A stretch of DNA of 64,000 nucleotides, from the NCBI RefSeq assembly GCF_040054535.1, contig NC_090796.1:15775501-15839500 (forward strand). Reading direction: 5' to 3'. The stretch comes from Antennarius striatus (taxonomy: Eukaryota; Chordata; Actinopteri; Lophiiformes; Antennariidae). This document shows, one piece after another, positions 21,252-34,802 of the stretch (position 1 is its first letter; every line of letters starts with the position of its first letter). The position numbers and the translations under genes are program-made. The notes under the pieces were generated by a model, which saw only the letters and a list, made by a program, of their open reading frames with translations, ran no database searches and was not told the DNA's origin.

Positions 21252-24200
21252 AAAAACCCCCACAATGGCTGCCATTTAAATCAGTGATTGCGGCGACGGA
21301 TGTGTTGTGAAGAGCGTGGGGGTGATCTGGTCTCCGCTGAACGCACACAATGAGGCTAATTCGAGACTGGAAATGCAAATTCGTGCAAAGGTGAAAGGTC
21401 GTCTGTCTTATATGCTGCTGGAGCCCACTTTGCATAATATCATGAATAAGTGGAGGTAATTTTATCTGAAGAGCCGCATAATTAACACCGCAAACAAAAA
21501 AAAAAAGGGTTTCCATCCCAGAAGCAGAGCTTCACCTGAATAACTTGTGATTTAACTTTAGCCCATTCACACCCCGGGTGAGTTGAAATAATTCCTCGGG
21601 TGTGTCCCCACGTCCTCCCGCCGGTGTCTTTTATGGAACGGCGATCCCCAGTCACTTTAATTCTCCGTCTTTTTCTGCATCGGCGCTCAAACGTCCCCCC
21701 CCCCGCCCCCCGTCTCAATTTCAGCTGATATTCTTCATGAAACATTAATCCGCCCGCGTCGACGACACCCTATTGTGATGTAGAAATAAAAGACTGGAAG
21801 ACACACGCCGTTGAAGCCTCGTGACTGACGGCGGCGAGGCGAAGCGAAGGAGAAGTCAGGAGATGTCACTTTGATTCTCGGGACGCTCGACGCCGCGTGG
21901 GAGGACGAGATGCTTTTTCGGGGGATCGGTGGAACTCCTCGCTCCCTTGAGGTTCGTCGTTTATTTCCAGCGTGGGTGGCAGCCTTTAAGCGGTGGAACC
22001 CGACACCATTAGCGACTGTCGTCAGGGTAAACAACCTCAGTGAAACGTCGGCGTGGATCTTTAAAAGGGAGGAGACGAGTCCGTTTACCTCGGCTGACCT
22101 CGTCTTCCTCGGAGGCCTGCTCTTCCTCAGCTTTTACCGGAGCTGACAGCTCGGCTGTCCGAAGGTCCATCCACCCCCCCCTCCCTTTTTTTTTTTTTTT
22201 TTTCACAAGAAGCACACAAACAAGGAACGCAGTCAGTAATTAATCGGATTGGAATGTTTTTACTTGTTCCCAGGAATGCCACAGTTCGCTGGCGTTCCCG
22301 GATCAAAGTTGGGTTACAGAACTTTTAGAGGAAAAAAACCGTAACGCTTCCAGACGAATCGCTGCGGTTCAGACTTCCCAAACCCAATTTATATTTAAAA
22401 CTACAGTCCTGAACAAAACCCACGCATGATGGTTTAAGTGCCCCGCTCCCACACAAAGTTTTTAGTGAAAGAAAAATCTGGGGGAGCTGCTATAAAAGCT
22501 GATAAGAGAAAGATATTAAAAGATAAATGAGTCATTTTCTTGGAAAATCTAAATGTTAAAACCCCGAACAATGACAGTCTTGAGTTATTCTTTTGAATTG
22601 TTTTTATTTTTATTCCAATAAATATGAATTTATTTAATATTGTACACCCCAGCTTTGGATATTTAAATTTTGTGAGGACGTGTAGAAATAAATCTGCATT
22701 TTTTAAAAAAATTTTTAAACTTATATCTTGACTTTAACTGTATCTGATGTGGGAATCATCATTTTCCGTCTCAAGGAAGCAATTATTTTAATCGGTGTCG
22801 CACATAGACGATTGATGATAATCAATAGACTGATTGAACAAAATGTAGAAACGAGGGCCTTAAAAACCAGACGTGGAGATATTTCACCGCTGACATCGTA
22901 ATAAACGGCGGCGGCGCCGCCTCGAGGGTGTTCAATTAGCTCATAAGTTTGTGTAATTATTTTAAATCTGTCACACATGAGCCTGATGGCAGACGGCTTT
23001 GCTGGCACTATGATATAAAATTCCCCAATCACATGTCACAACAAGGCGCGACGCTTCAGGTTTACACAATGAGCGGCGCTTTCATTTGTCATGAAGAGGA
23101 GGGTTGGAACGCGTCAAGCCGCTCCTGATTCATTGTCCTCGACAAGACGCCTTTTAAAGCTCGGTGGCACCCGGCAGACGGATGATGATGATGATGCAGA
23201 TGATGCTGATGCTGACGGTACCCTTAAATGGAGAAGAGATCAGAAGCGAAGGAAGCTCAAACTTCCATGTTTTTGTGAGGTTTCCAGGAGTAAGTTTGGC
23301 AACAACAACAACTAAAAAAAAAAAAAAAAAAAGAATTTCTCGCCGCTGATTCGAATCCATCTCACAAAAAGTCAGCCAAGTTTTTAAAGACGTTCCATCT
23401 GCGATGAGAAGCAGCAGCAGCAGCACCGGCTGTGATGTTTCCCAGGCAGCTTCCTGCTTTTGCTTTTTTTCATTCCCTGCTTTCTTTGGGGTTTTTTCCT
23501 CCTGGAGACGTCTGGTAATCCTGTGCAGCGGCATTTCACACCTAGTTGAGAGTCTGGGGTTCATCTTTAAGTGCGCTGAGCCTCCTGCCAGACCGGGGGA
23601 TGTGCTGCACGGATTTGAGAGTTAGCCTAGCGCCGCCAAGAAAATGTGTGAATTAACAAAACTGCTGCTTTCACTGAGTCAGCTGGGTCGCTGCCTGTGA
23701 GAAACGTTTGCATTAAAGTTCTGAGAACAACAGATAAAGATTTAGATGCTAGAGATGTGAAAGCTGCAGGTTGCATGCGTTGCAGGTGGATGTGCAAAAA
23801 AAGGTCAGAGAATTGAGGAAAACACACTTATTAACACACAGATTGATGCAAACACACACATCATCACTATAATGACTCTAAGGACAGAAGACGTGGTGTT
23901 GTCAACAGTTCCTGATTGTTTCTGAGGACCTTAGAAACAGGACGCAGCCCATGCTAATGTTAATGAGATCAGAAGCCAATCAGGATGGTTTTTCTTCTCA
24001 TTCAGTCACTCATGAATCAAGGTGTCATTATCGAAGGACCCAAATCAACACAGACCACCCCCCCATCTAGCCTGTTGAGAACCTATGAAACAATCAGTCG
24101 GGTATTTTAGCCGTATTGTGGTGAATAAGTTTTGCACGCTGCCATCCATGGATCCATGATTTTGCAGAGATCTTTCAACCCCCGACAAACGACATCACAC

Positions 24201-26990
24201 ATGGGGAAGACTTTTGGCCACGACTAGCTGTCCTCCCTGAGCCTGAAACAAAACAACCCAACAACATCCATCCAGGTGACCGAGGACCATCTAGGGTAAC
24301 ACTGGTGTCATTCCAGCTGGACAGGTCCATTGACAAAAATGACAGCTAGTCTGGAACAGATTGGGGTTAATCACAAACCTCAAACAAAAGCAACCAACCG
24401 ATGGCAAGGAATTACAGATTACATGGGACTTGAGGGAACTCCAGAGACCTTAACGACTTTTGAAAATGTTGCCTCCCTTCCAAAGGGAGTATGAAAGGGC
24501 TAACTAGAGCAACACGTAAAGACGCTACAGACGGGAACGTTCTGGTCATGTTGTTCTGCTCATGGATGTACAGTTCCGGACACACCAAACTGCTTTATGC
24601 ATTCGCGACAGCAACGACTCGGACGCAGTCTCCAGGCTTAAACGCAAAGAGACGCAGGTTAATTTTCCAAATTTAGGGTGACGATAAAGAGCTCTCCTTT
24701 TAATTAAGAGGATTAATTGTGTGGTATCTTCATTTTTAAGTGCTGCCAACATGTTCCACTTCTCCCTTTGTCTCTATCTCTCTCTCTCCCGGAAGGATCA
24801 CTTGCGCCGCGATTCATTGGAGAGCCAGGTTTAGCATAAATCAGGCTAATTCATCGGTTCTTGCTGGGGATGCAGATGCAGTTTAATCACAACTGTACCT
24901 GCTTGGCCACATCCTGATGAACGAGGGTAGGAGGAAGAGGAGTGTGAAAATCTATCGCCCGGATCACCGGAGCCTGGCGCTGGCAGAAGATATGGAACTC
25001 AAGCTTCAAATGAACCTGGCAGGGATAATCCCATAAAATTATAGCTGCGGCGTTGAGAATAACAAATTCCTTCTAAGTCGCAGGTGCGTCTGACACCGCC
25101 GCTGCACATTTCGAGGTTTCCTGATAAATGGAGCCCGATGCCGACCTTTGAACTCCAACAGACGTGCAGGGAGGTGGCGAGTGCATGCGAGTTATTTGTT
25201 TACCAGTCTGGCGGGAGGCGGGATTATTCACCCTTGTGGTCAATTTAAAGTCACCGCTTCTCTTCTAGTAATGCTGTTTTTTGTTGACGGGAGGAAGAAC
25301 CCAAAGGGAACCCCAGCGTGTAAGAACCTGAAGACCCCCCGGGTTGATTTTAACCAATGCACCAGCATTATTACAACAATCGTAATAATCCCGGCCCAAA
25401 CCGCAGCATCAGCAATAATCCACAGAAGAAAAAAAAGGAAACGGAAATTGTAAAAAAAATAAAAATAAATAAAATCTTGGGGGACGTTTGGCGGTTGCTG
25501 GTTTTAAAGGGAGCAGCTGGAGGTGATTCTTCCGTGAACAATGCGCTCCTGTGCTGGACGTCCCTGCAGGTCCACCAGGGGCCCATTAGAGGGACGTCAG
25601 GAAGACGGATACCGTCCACACACACACACACAAACGCTAATACCGCCTCGCTTCGGCAAAGGCATCGCCTAGCAACACAAGAAAGCGGCCTAAACAGACT
25701 TTATGAGTCCGGTGTGTCAAAAACGGAATCTTAGTTTTTTTTCCACATCTTTAAACTTCAGCTGCATTCGCTTGTGATTCTCTCCTGGAGGCGTTGGTGA
25801 TCAAATGAAACGTCTCTCTGGATTTAAACGCTTTAGGGGAAGATTTGGGATGCTGTAGAAACACAAACGTATCTTTAACTGTACTTCTTTTTAAAGCCTT
25901 TAACAAAAGAGATAAGACTTCCAGGAGTCAGATGCATACATAATATTATCCCAACCAGAAACAGTCCCATAAATCAAACTGCTCCCCACAAAAGGGGACT
26001 GTTCTCGCTGGCCGGACTCCAAATACACGGCACGACTGGGCACAGATGACGAGGGAAATAAAAGCCGGTTTGGTATCCCATGCATCATTAATATAAGCAA
26101 TGACCCCTGACCCAAACATCCCCCCCCCAGAGAACCCACCTGACCACTGAGACCACATTCTGATAAGAGAGTATAGGTGAATGTTTCCACAAAAATAATT
26201 TTTAAAAAAGTCCAACAGCTGCAGCTTTTTTCTTTTTTTTAAAATTGTTCGTGTTCCAAACGTGTGAATTAAGATTAAACCGTAACGTACATACGTGACA
26301 AAGGATGTGATGTAATTGTTTTTAATGGAGTTGTAATTCTTTCCCATGACGAATTGGCGTTTTAAAATGATTTTGCACGCGTTCGGGGTCGACCAAATCT
26401 ACCGGAGGACGATGAAACATGTTCACTACGTCCGACAACATCTGAGGAGAGGAAGCAAAAACTTCTACGTGAGACATTTACGAGATTAAACAGATTAATG
26501 CGCGTCAGAGCGTTCGCTTAATCACTGGAAACCCATCAGTCTCGGTGAAAAATAGTCCCGAGCGGCTGCTGCGTCTTCCTCTGCAGCCACATCCATCCCA
26601 TCCAGCGACGTGCTCCTCTTCCTCCTCGGGAATACAGAACATAACTTCAACTGGACGTGTTCTGATTGGCTGCTGGACTTTTAAATAGATGCAACCAACG
26701 TCTGACAGTCAGTTTGCTTCTGTCTGCATCCTGATGAGGTCTACATGAGGAGACGCTCGTAACAATGAACCTCCATTATAGACCCGCAAAGAACTTTTAT
26801 TTTTCATTAGTCTGTCAGATTTTTCACGATTTTTTTTTTTTTTTGGTCTATAGAAGTTTGAAAAGTTCACCACAATTTCCTGAAGATTGAAATGACTTCT
26901 TCAGATTGCCTTGAAAAAGAAGTATTAGCATATAAATCCAGTTTTGCAGCCGTAGCAGGAGTATTTCTGAGAGCATCAGAAATAAAAGGT

Positions 26991-27171
26991 GTATCCATCC
27001 GCCAACGCGTGGTAAAGAACGAGATCCGGTCTCGCCAATGTTGTATCCATCCACCAATACTTAACCATGTTGTAACCATGCCGTAATTTGGATTTTGCTC
27101 GTATCTCGAATAAAAATATAGACCGAGTGACGGCTCGTATCTCAAATAACTCGTATCTCGAGGTTCTACTG
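26991..27171. repeat. dispersed copy of the 53-bp repeat family with a TE-like end
   Basis: One full and one partial unit (GTATCCATCCGCCAACGCGT, then GGTAAAGAACGAGATCCGGT) match the units tandemly repeated at 32853-33345. About 110 bp further on, the sequence ends with CGTATCTCGAGGTTCTACTG, which resembles termini of dispersed teleost elements. The same GGTTCTACTGTA end recurs at about 54301. Confidence 0.65.
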
Positions 27172-28984
27172 TACAACTGTTCTGCTTGTGGATTATTTGC
27201 TGCAGTTTTGGGCTGGTTTTATTCCCAGCTGTTGGTCTTCTGGGGGCTGTAACGTTCGTTCGTTTGCTGCTGACTTACCAGAGAAATGTGAAGAAGCTTC
27301 AGTCGTTACACCTAACTGCTGCCACCTTTTTATTATCGAGAAATATTTTGTTCTATTTTCCTTAATAACACTAAAACAGTTGCAGCTTTACACTGCATAA
27401 GTAAATGATTTCATTTTCATGCATTGAAACCAGCAAACCCCTACAATCTTTTTTTTATTATTTTTTTATTTGGTTGATAAATTGGTTTTAGAAAATGCAT
27501 ATTTGAATATTCATGGCAGCGCTAACCACACGCTAGCTCCTCCGCTGAAGGGGAACCCGTATTAGCATACCGATGCCCTCACGACAGGATGACTAAATGC
27601 CATCAAGAGAAATTTACATCCTACAACCGAAAATGTGGTGGGAAAGGCCGATCCTGATCCGTCATGTGTTCACGCTCCCTGCAGGGCGGAGGGACCACAT
27701 GATGGGTCTGTGTGCGCCGGAGGGGGTGGGCCCAAGAGGAGACCTATCACTCCTCACTGAGGCCTGGGATAAAGCACCCCTCCAGGAGAGGTCAAATGCT
27801 TCATTTGAGAAAGACAGAGCGCTGCTTCAGGCCTTCACATTAAGACAAAAAGGTGTCGGAGTTATCAGAGCGCAGCCGGAATGTGAAAACGGAGGAAGGA
27901 GTAACCGGAGGACTGGTCAGGGGAACAGTCGGGGCACTAAAATAACCCCTCAGCACGTCAGACCACGCTGGTCGTTAATCATCGCCTCTGAATTTAGTTT
28001 AATTTGGTGAATCACGACCAAATCGTGGCTTCGACAAAATACGGAATACCCCAAAAATATGTGCATTCCTTTAGATTTATAGATGCAATAAAACGCAGCC
28101 GCTTCCTTCTTCTGAAGATGAAAAGGACAAATAAACAAGAGCAGCAGTGTGTGTTAACGCCGCCTCGCATTAAATGCAGGGTGGCAAAAACAACTGGCTT
28201 TGAAAGTATTCATTTGGACCCGATTGTCAGGGCTAATAAAAGCCGCTCCGCCGCACACCACTCATCCAAACCCTGCATGTTGTGCGTTTCAGCAGGAAGA
28301 CGATCCTCTATAACAGGAAGGAAAACAGGAGGAACAGCTGAGAAGGAACTCTTGTTTCATCTCCTCACGGATGCTAATCCGGTCTGTGGTTCGACATTTT
28401 CTCAAAGATGAGGCTTTTATTTTATCTCCTAGGTGGATCATTTTAAGATTTTAATTGTCTTTTTGTCTAAATTGCAAAAAAAAAAAAAAAAAAAATGTTA
28501 TTTACATGTAAACAAAGTCTGGCTGAAACACCCTAACATCTTGCTTTTTTTCATAATTGATGAGCAACAGCATGAATATTGTTCATGCTTCACGTCTCAA
28601 CAGCCGCTCCACATGCAGATTAGCCGACGTGATTCATCGTTTATTTACCCTTAAGTTCCCTTAAATGAATACTTCATCAAGACGCTACAAAAAGCTGGAG
28701 TTAACGTAGCATCTAAATCAACAGCGATCAGCCAGAAATATTACAGCGCGGCTCATCCCGGACAGAGTCGTTCATCAAAGTGCTTCAGACACTCCACGGG
28801 AAAAAAAAAAAAAAGCTGCAGAGGGAAGAGATGAAATGAGTGGCTGCTAGAGGCCACGAGCGCTACACCCTGTTGTGGCATTTAAATCATTCTAATCATC
28901 CATCCCACTCGCTGCATAATAATATATTGCATGGAGGGGGGAAGAGAAGCCACACAACATTTGGTATGAATATGTCTTTCGCTT

Positions 28985-28986
<2 letters not shown>

Positions 28987-29018
<32 letters not shown>
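28987..29018. repeat. (CA)n microsatellite
   Basis: Uninterrupted CA run of 32 bp. Confidence 0.95.
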
Positions 29019-29020
<2 letters not shown>

Positions 29021-29999
29021 GTGCACGTCTAGCCGTGGTGTGTAAACACGAGGCCTGTGCATCCCGAAAACACAGCCTGCGCTTTGAAATCGTAAGTGCT
29101 GCCAGTTAAAGATTATTTCCTTTCTTTCTTTCTTTTTTTTGTTTTTGTCTTCGCTAAAGTCAAAGATCTTCAGATTGTTGGTTTTTTATTTCCCACCTAA
29201 TTGTCTAAATCTTCCAAAAATCAGAGGAAGCTGGTAGAAACATCACGTTTGTCTGCAAACGCACTTTCTAGGGTTGTGTGTGCGGATTGGCGGCTATCAT
29301 TAGCTGTGATGAAGAGGGAACAGAGAGGGGATCCCTGGTATGGTATGGGGCGCCCCAAATCGGCTCCTTCCTGTTCAGATGAAGCAGGTGGTTGTGGGTA
29401 AAATCTCAATTCGGGGATCGTGATCCCGTTTCATCGAGACGAAGGCCGACGGAAAAAAAAAACATTTGTTAGTCAGAAAGTGAAGAAGATGAGAGGAAAC
29501 CAGACCTCCGGTCATTCCTCCTCCACTGGTGACCTCTGGGTGACCCCTGGTCAGAACCGGCGTGACACCGGTTTTAATAATCAACCCAATATTGGAGAGT
29601 TCATCGCTATTGATCCTTATCTATGAAACTAAAGCCAATCACACAAACCAAACTCCACTAATCCCATAATTCACCTTTGAAGGAGAAGCTCTTGTCACAT
29701 CTGTGACGTCATGAGGATGCACCTGATTGATCCACATGATTTTTTTTAAATCTTATTACGCGTTCAGAGGAGTGATTCTCTGAAATGATTCGCAATAGTT
29801 CTTATGGGGGGGGGGATAATTTGGTCTGAACAAATCTAATTGGACACATCTGTTGCCCCCCCCCCCCATGCGTGGATAAACAGTTAGGAACTTATTTTTG
29901 AACCATAACGATGTTGTTTCTAAAAATTCCGTTAACGGGAGCGCGAACTCGTGTGGTTTTAACTAACGAGGGGGGGGGGGAGATGGGAGGGGCATTTAC

Positions 30000-31170
30000 C
30001 GACCCTTATCTGCCCCCACATGAAGTCTGGAGTTCAACGCCATGGTAGGAGCGCAGTGCAAACTGAGGGACGCTGCGTTGCGCTGCAGAGGTCGGTGCGT
30101 CAGGACTCCGTTCATTCTAACAAAGCCGTTGATTCCGTTCCGTTACGCGCGGCGACGGACGTGCCCCCCCCACCCCCCCACCCCCCACCCCCCTGGAATC
30201 TGCCTCGCAGCAGCCTGCGGTCCATCGGGTGTCACAGGTACCGGACAAAGAGGGGATGGGATCACCCCATCCCTCCGGAGGCTCCCCCTCCACCCCCGCT
30301 CCCATTGGTCAGCGGGGGGGGGGGGGGTCCTTTTGTTTCATCTCCTGAATGGAAACCAAACGTTCTCCGCGCAATAAGCGCGACAGTGTGGACAGTTTCA
30401 AGTCAAAGCGACCCCCCCCCCCACACACACACACACACACAATCTGTCTTCGGTAACGTAGATTCTTCTACCCCCCCACCCACCCCCCCATTTGGCTGTG
30501 AACTCCACCTCGTAAAACCGGAGAAGTCCCACTCGTGAAGTTGGATTAGAATGAACCATTCATTCTCCGCCGCGCTGAAAGGAGCCCGTTATATCGGGGA
30601 TGTCCCCCCACCACCACCACCACCCCACCAGCCCCCCAGCCCCTTTTTTTTTTTTACACAGGACGCACACAGCAGAATCACACCACACCACAAACTTTTC
30701 CATTTCTGCACCCGCTGTGGAAAAACCGGGGGCACGAACTTCCACGTTGTGTGTGTGTGTGGGGGGGGGGGGGGGGTGAATGAACGCACTGACACAAACC
30801 TGCGCGCACGACGCGAAAACGCGTGGAGGAAATAACGCGGGGATGGAGACACCTACCATGAGTTTAGTTCTTTGGAGGCTCTTTTTTTTTTTCCTCTTCT
30901 TCTCACACCCTAATCCGGGTCCAAACGTTCCTCATCCCCGGGTCGTGTTTGTCCATTCCGGATTAGAGGATCCTGTAATCCACCGGTTTCATGTGAACAA
31001 GTTGTGGGTCTGTGCGCAGAGGCAGCTTCTCTGTGCCATATGAGCGCTGGGAGTCTCTCTCTCTCTCTCCCTCCTCTCTCTCTCTCCTCCCTCTCCTCCC
31101 TGTCATGGTGAAGTGCTGAGGGTGAGGGGTGAATGACAGAAAAAGGGGGGAGGGAATATCTCTGCAAACC
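30000..31170 (-). promoter_or_regulatory. CpG- and G/C-run-rich block, candidate chst15 promoter
   Basis: This block has many more CpG dinucleotides than its flanks (for example GTTACGCGCGGCGACGGACG near 30140), long C and G runs, and a pyrimidine-rich CT repeat at about 31055-31100 that reads as GA-rich on the minus strand. A minus-strand GTAGGT donor-like site lies at about 30858-30853. It is 14 kb upstream of the chst15 coding start on the same strand, a typical distance for a first noncoding exon. No transcript evidence is available, so this is inference. Confidence 0.3.
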
Positions 31171-31628
31171 AGAAAACCACCTTTGCTGGAATTAGAAATA
31201 AAAATACACTTTAATGGAACATTTCACCCAAAAAAATAAATCATATTTTCTAACTCATGCACTGATATTTTTAACAGATCATTTATTGACCTTTGCCCTT
31301 TCCGTCCATCATTGTATTGTAGAAATCCATTCTGGTAGTTTTTTGGAAAAAAAAATCTAGAAAGACTTAACCTCTCGATGTCAATGAAAGACGGTTTAAA
31401 ATGCTGATTTGTGCGCCCCTTTATTCAGATCTGCCCCAAACTCAAAGGGCATCTTTGCTGACCCCTCCTCACCTTTCTGACAAATTCCCTTGGAAATCCA
31501 GCCTGTATTTTATTTTATTTTATTTTATTTGCGTAATCTTCCAAACCGTGCAGCCGACGATGGATCGACACACACTAGACAGACTGGAAAGGTTGCATTA
31601 AAGTAGATTTAAAGTATTTCCCAGTGTG

Positions 31629-31714
31629 TTAGCAGTGGATGCCATAAAGCTGCCGGCGTTCGGGGTTGGATTCCTGCCCGGGACCTTTGTTGCATTTCAT
31701 ATCCATCTCCCTTT
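31629..31714 (+). repeat. tRNA-derived SINE remnant
   Basis: The segment reads like the B-box half of a tRNA-related SINE: GGTTGGATTCCTGCCCGGGA followed by CCTTTGTTGCATTTCATATC and CTCCC. Many teleost SINEs have GGTTCGATTCCCGGCCGGGGACCTTTGCTGCATGTCATC-like sequence here. The left (A-box) part is diverged and there is no clear tail. Confidence 0.55.
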
Positions 31715-32141
31715 AATTAAAAAACTATTACCCCACTAGACTATCCCATCGATGGAAACTCACTCTTTGCCCTGAATCTTTTTACAGACAGATCCTTTAG
31801 ATGTGGTCACTGAGCAACCAGCATTAGAGATTAAACATACAGGCTAAATAAATCTCTTCATTTATCCATTATTCAGTCTCCGACCTTTTTTTTTTTTGTC
31901 GATTCGAGATAAAGCAAAAAAACAAACTCATAACAACGAAAAGGATGGTATAATTCCTGCCTCCGGCTTTAATTTTTTATTTCTCAGCACCACAGATATT
32001 CTATTCATGCTCAATGTTGTTCGATTGAGGCAGAATTCCCTGAACGAATAAAAAGCAAAAAGGAGAAACGATCCCTTTTCTAATTTCATGTGAACGCGTC
32101 GTTTGAGCTCACCGCCGACATCTGTGGCAAACGCATCACGG

Positions 32142-32142
<1 letters not shown>

Positions 32143-32204
<62 letters not shown>
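32143..32204. repeat. (TG)n microsatellite
   Basis: Uninterrupted TG run of about 62 bp. Confidence 0.95.
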
Positions 32205-32205
<1 letters not shown>

Positions 32206-32519
32206 CGCAACAATATCAATAGAAGGAAAAAAAAACACACCGTAAAGCTATTACAACCAAGTCTCCATTGGACCATCAGGGTGTTATTGTGGTTTTCTTT
32301 CATTGGAGGGGGAGGTGGGGGTTGAGGGGGTGTCGGTGGGGGAGGGCACGGAGACAGCTGCTGCTCACTGGCTGGTTGCTCAGACCATTAAGGCAAAGGG
32401 GGATTTATGGGAGGCCACATAATGTGTGTGTTTCATTTGCTTCCACCTCACTGTGGTGTTTGCAATAAAACCGCCAGAACTCAATATCAGGACGTTCAGA
32501 CAACAACGAGGTGTTTGTG

Positions 32520-32520
<1 letters not shown>

Positions 32521-32593
<73 letters not shown>
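32521..32593. repeat. (CA)n microsatellite
   Basis: Uninterrupted CA run of about 73 bp, only 317 bp from the (TG)n tract at 32143 and of opposite phase. The two could form an imperfect inverted repeat. Confidence 0.95.
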
Positions 32594-32595
<2 letters not shown>

Positions 32596-32852
32596 CAGAC
32601 AGAAGGACTGGAATTAACTGGGAAAAGGAGGCTTGTAATTTCTCCACTGGAGAGGGCGTGTTCATCCGTCCGACGGTTCGTCGTGATGCGTTCGGATGAA
32701 TCGGTCGACTCCGAAGAGATTTGGCGATTCCAGCGACGGCGCGCTCAGCTGGGAAATATAGACCCGTACATCACGTTCTCTCTCCACTATCGCCGAGTCG
32801 ATCGCCGTCATCTTCATCGCCAGCTTTGTAATGGAGGCCGTTAAAGCCTGGT

Positions 32853-33345
32853 CTCAGCTGATGTTGTATCCATCCGCCGACGCGCGGTAAAGAACGAGAT
32901 CCGGTCTGAGCTGATGTTGTATCCATCCGCCGACATGCGGTAAAGAACGAGATCCGGTCTCGCTGATGTTGTATCCATCCGCCGACACACGGTAAAGAAC
33001 GAGATGCGGTCTCGCTGATGTTGTATCCATCCGCCGACACATGGTAAAGAACGAGATCCGGTGTCAGCTGATGTTGTATCCATCCGCCGACACGCAGTAA
33101 AGAACGAGATCCGGTCTGAGCTGATGTTGTATCCATCCGCCGACGCGCGGTAAAGAACGAGATCCGGTCTGAGCTGATGTTGTATCCATCCGCCGACGCG
33201 CAGTAAAGAATGAGATGCGGTCTCAGCTGATGTTTTATCCATCCGCCGACGCGCAGTAAAGAATGAGATGCGGTCTCAGCTGATGTTGTATCCATCCGCT
33301 GGCGCCTGGTAAAGAACGAGATGCTGTCTCGCTGATGTTGTAACT
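32853..33345. repeat. 53-bp minisatellite, about 9 units
   Basis: The unit contains GCTGATGTTGTATCCATCCG, then CCGACGCGCGGTAAAGAACG and AGATCCGGTCTGA, repeated about nine times with few differences. 53 is not a multiple of three, so the minus-strand frame rotates, yet no stop appears in most units; this produces a spurious frame of 215 codons (33418-32771). Dispersed single copies lie at 26991 and, inverted, at 53998. Confidence 0.9.
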
Positions 33346-34679
33346 CCGGTCCGGAGGTACGAAGACATCCTAACATGAAAACCTGTGTAGGATTTTTTGC
33401 TGAAGTCGCCAAAAACAAATCAAACGCACCCTCTCCCTACAGATGGAGCGTTCCCTACATCTTCATTCTGAGACTTCCAGGATATAAAAAAATATATCCG
33501 CTTCTCCGAGATCCCCCAGTTGCCTCCGGGTTTACCCCAGTGAAGGGAACCACTGGGACCTGGGGTATTTTAGTCTGGCATCAAATTGCTCCTGCCCCCA
33601 CACGGTGAAGCACCGCTCTGAGAAACAACACACCGGACTTCAAGGAGGAACTATTGAAGCTGCCACTTCCCCCTAGAAGCACCACGCGCTGCTGCCACTG
33701 CAATCAGCGCCGTCGCCTCACATTATTGGGAGTTGGAGAATCGAATTGGGGGGGGGGAGGGGGCGCCACATTTCCGCTGCCCTATTGGATTTTTAAGCCT
33801 CCATATTTGATCAAAGAACCAGAAAATTAATAGCAAGTTTGGGTCGTCCCTTCGGTGTCACGTAACCTTGAAATTGGACTTGTGTGAGTCACGGATGATT
33901 CTGGGAGGGTCAATAGCAGCATTGGTATTCATGAGAGGTAGGTCCGACCCAGAACCTGGTTTTTGTTAAGAGTTGATCGATATCTCGCCTGGATGGCGAG
34001 GAGGAAAACATCATTGGTGAAAGAGAAAGGAGACAACCCCACAACCTTCTCATTGATTATATTAGTCTAAAATCTGACCCAGAATGCACCTCGGAGGAAA
34101 GTTTTTGGGGTAAACAAACAAGTGCGATCCACCCTCCTCCGTCTCGTGTTGTTGGGGGCTATCACCAGGAAGTAAATAATGTCTGAGTGGGACGAGGCCT
34201 CCTACGGTTCTTGTGTAAAGGAAGAGTTTTATTAACAGCTCGTCGCGGTCGACCGTTTTGCCTATTCATAATGGAAGGAAGTTTAAAACGCTGTAAAGCT
34301 CCCAGCATGGGAAGGAGGAGGGTAGGGGGGGTGGGGGGGGGGTGGGTAAATGAGATGAGAAGTAATGGCTTCTGCACGTGCCTGCTATAGGGAGACGGGG
34401 ACGGAAAAGACGTCTGATCGACTCGTATTGGGATGTTGTAAAAGGAAGAGCTGACCTCATGCTGCATGATTCAGTGTTTCCGCTGAGAAAAGAAAGAAAA
34501 CAACAAAAAAAAACGGTGCGTTTCCAATCCGATCCGGTCGTGACGAGAAGATCAAATGTCTTTATTTTGTCTGACGTACAAATGAGTTTGTTGCTAAGTC
34601 TGCTTTCAACTCCCAGGAGCTCAGACAGCTGCTGCCATGCGGTTCTTTCCAGCCTGAGTATTACTCATCCCTCTTATTC

Positions 34680-34802
34680 GGTGTGTGTGTGTGTGTGCAC
34701 GTGTGTGTGTGTGTGTGTGCATGTGTGTGTGTGTGTGTGTGTGTGCATGTGTGTGTGTGTGTGCATGTGTGTGTGTGTGTGTGTGTGTGTGCATGTGTGT
34801 GT
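34680..34802. repeat. interrupted (TG)n microsatellite
   Basis: A TG run of about 123 bp broken by several GCA/CATG interruptions at irregular spacing. Confidence 0.95.

Larger units (their letters stand above)
16997..29999. other. noncoding region upstream of chst15 coding exon 1, part 1
   Basis: 13 kb with no exon I can support. It is probably the 5' UTR intron(s) of chst15, since human CHST15 also has distant noncoding 5' exons. It holds a palindromic MITE (18621-18826), a 33-bp palindrome (19880-19912), CA microsatellites, (GAT)n-like sequence near 23180-23215, several poly-A/T tracts and one copy of the 53-bp repeat family near 27.0 kb. Short open frames are scattered and unrelated to known families. 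Confidence 0.5.

Noticed and set aside
27597..28010. Plus-strand open frame of 137 codons
   Set aside because: No family resemblance, no splice signals and no conservation evidence.
31629..31714. tRNA gene
   Set aside because: Only a B-box-like half is present, with no A box or cloverleaf; it fits a SINE remnant better.
32771..33418. Minus-strand open frame of 215 codons with repeated ADGYNIS / GGWIQHQ motifs
   Set aside because: Product of the 53-bp minisatellite, whose frame rotates every unit. No known family and no flanking splice structure.
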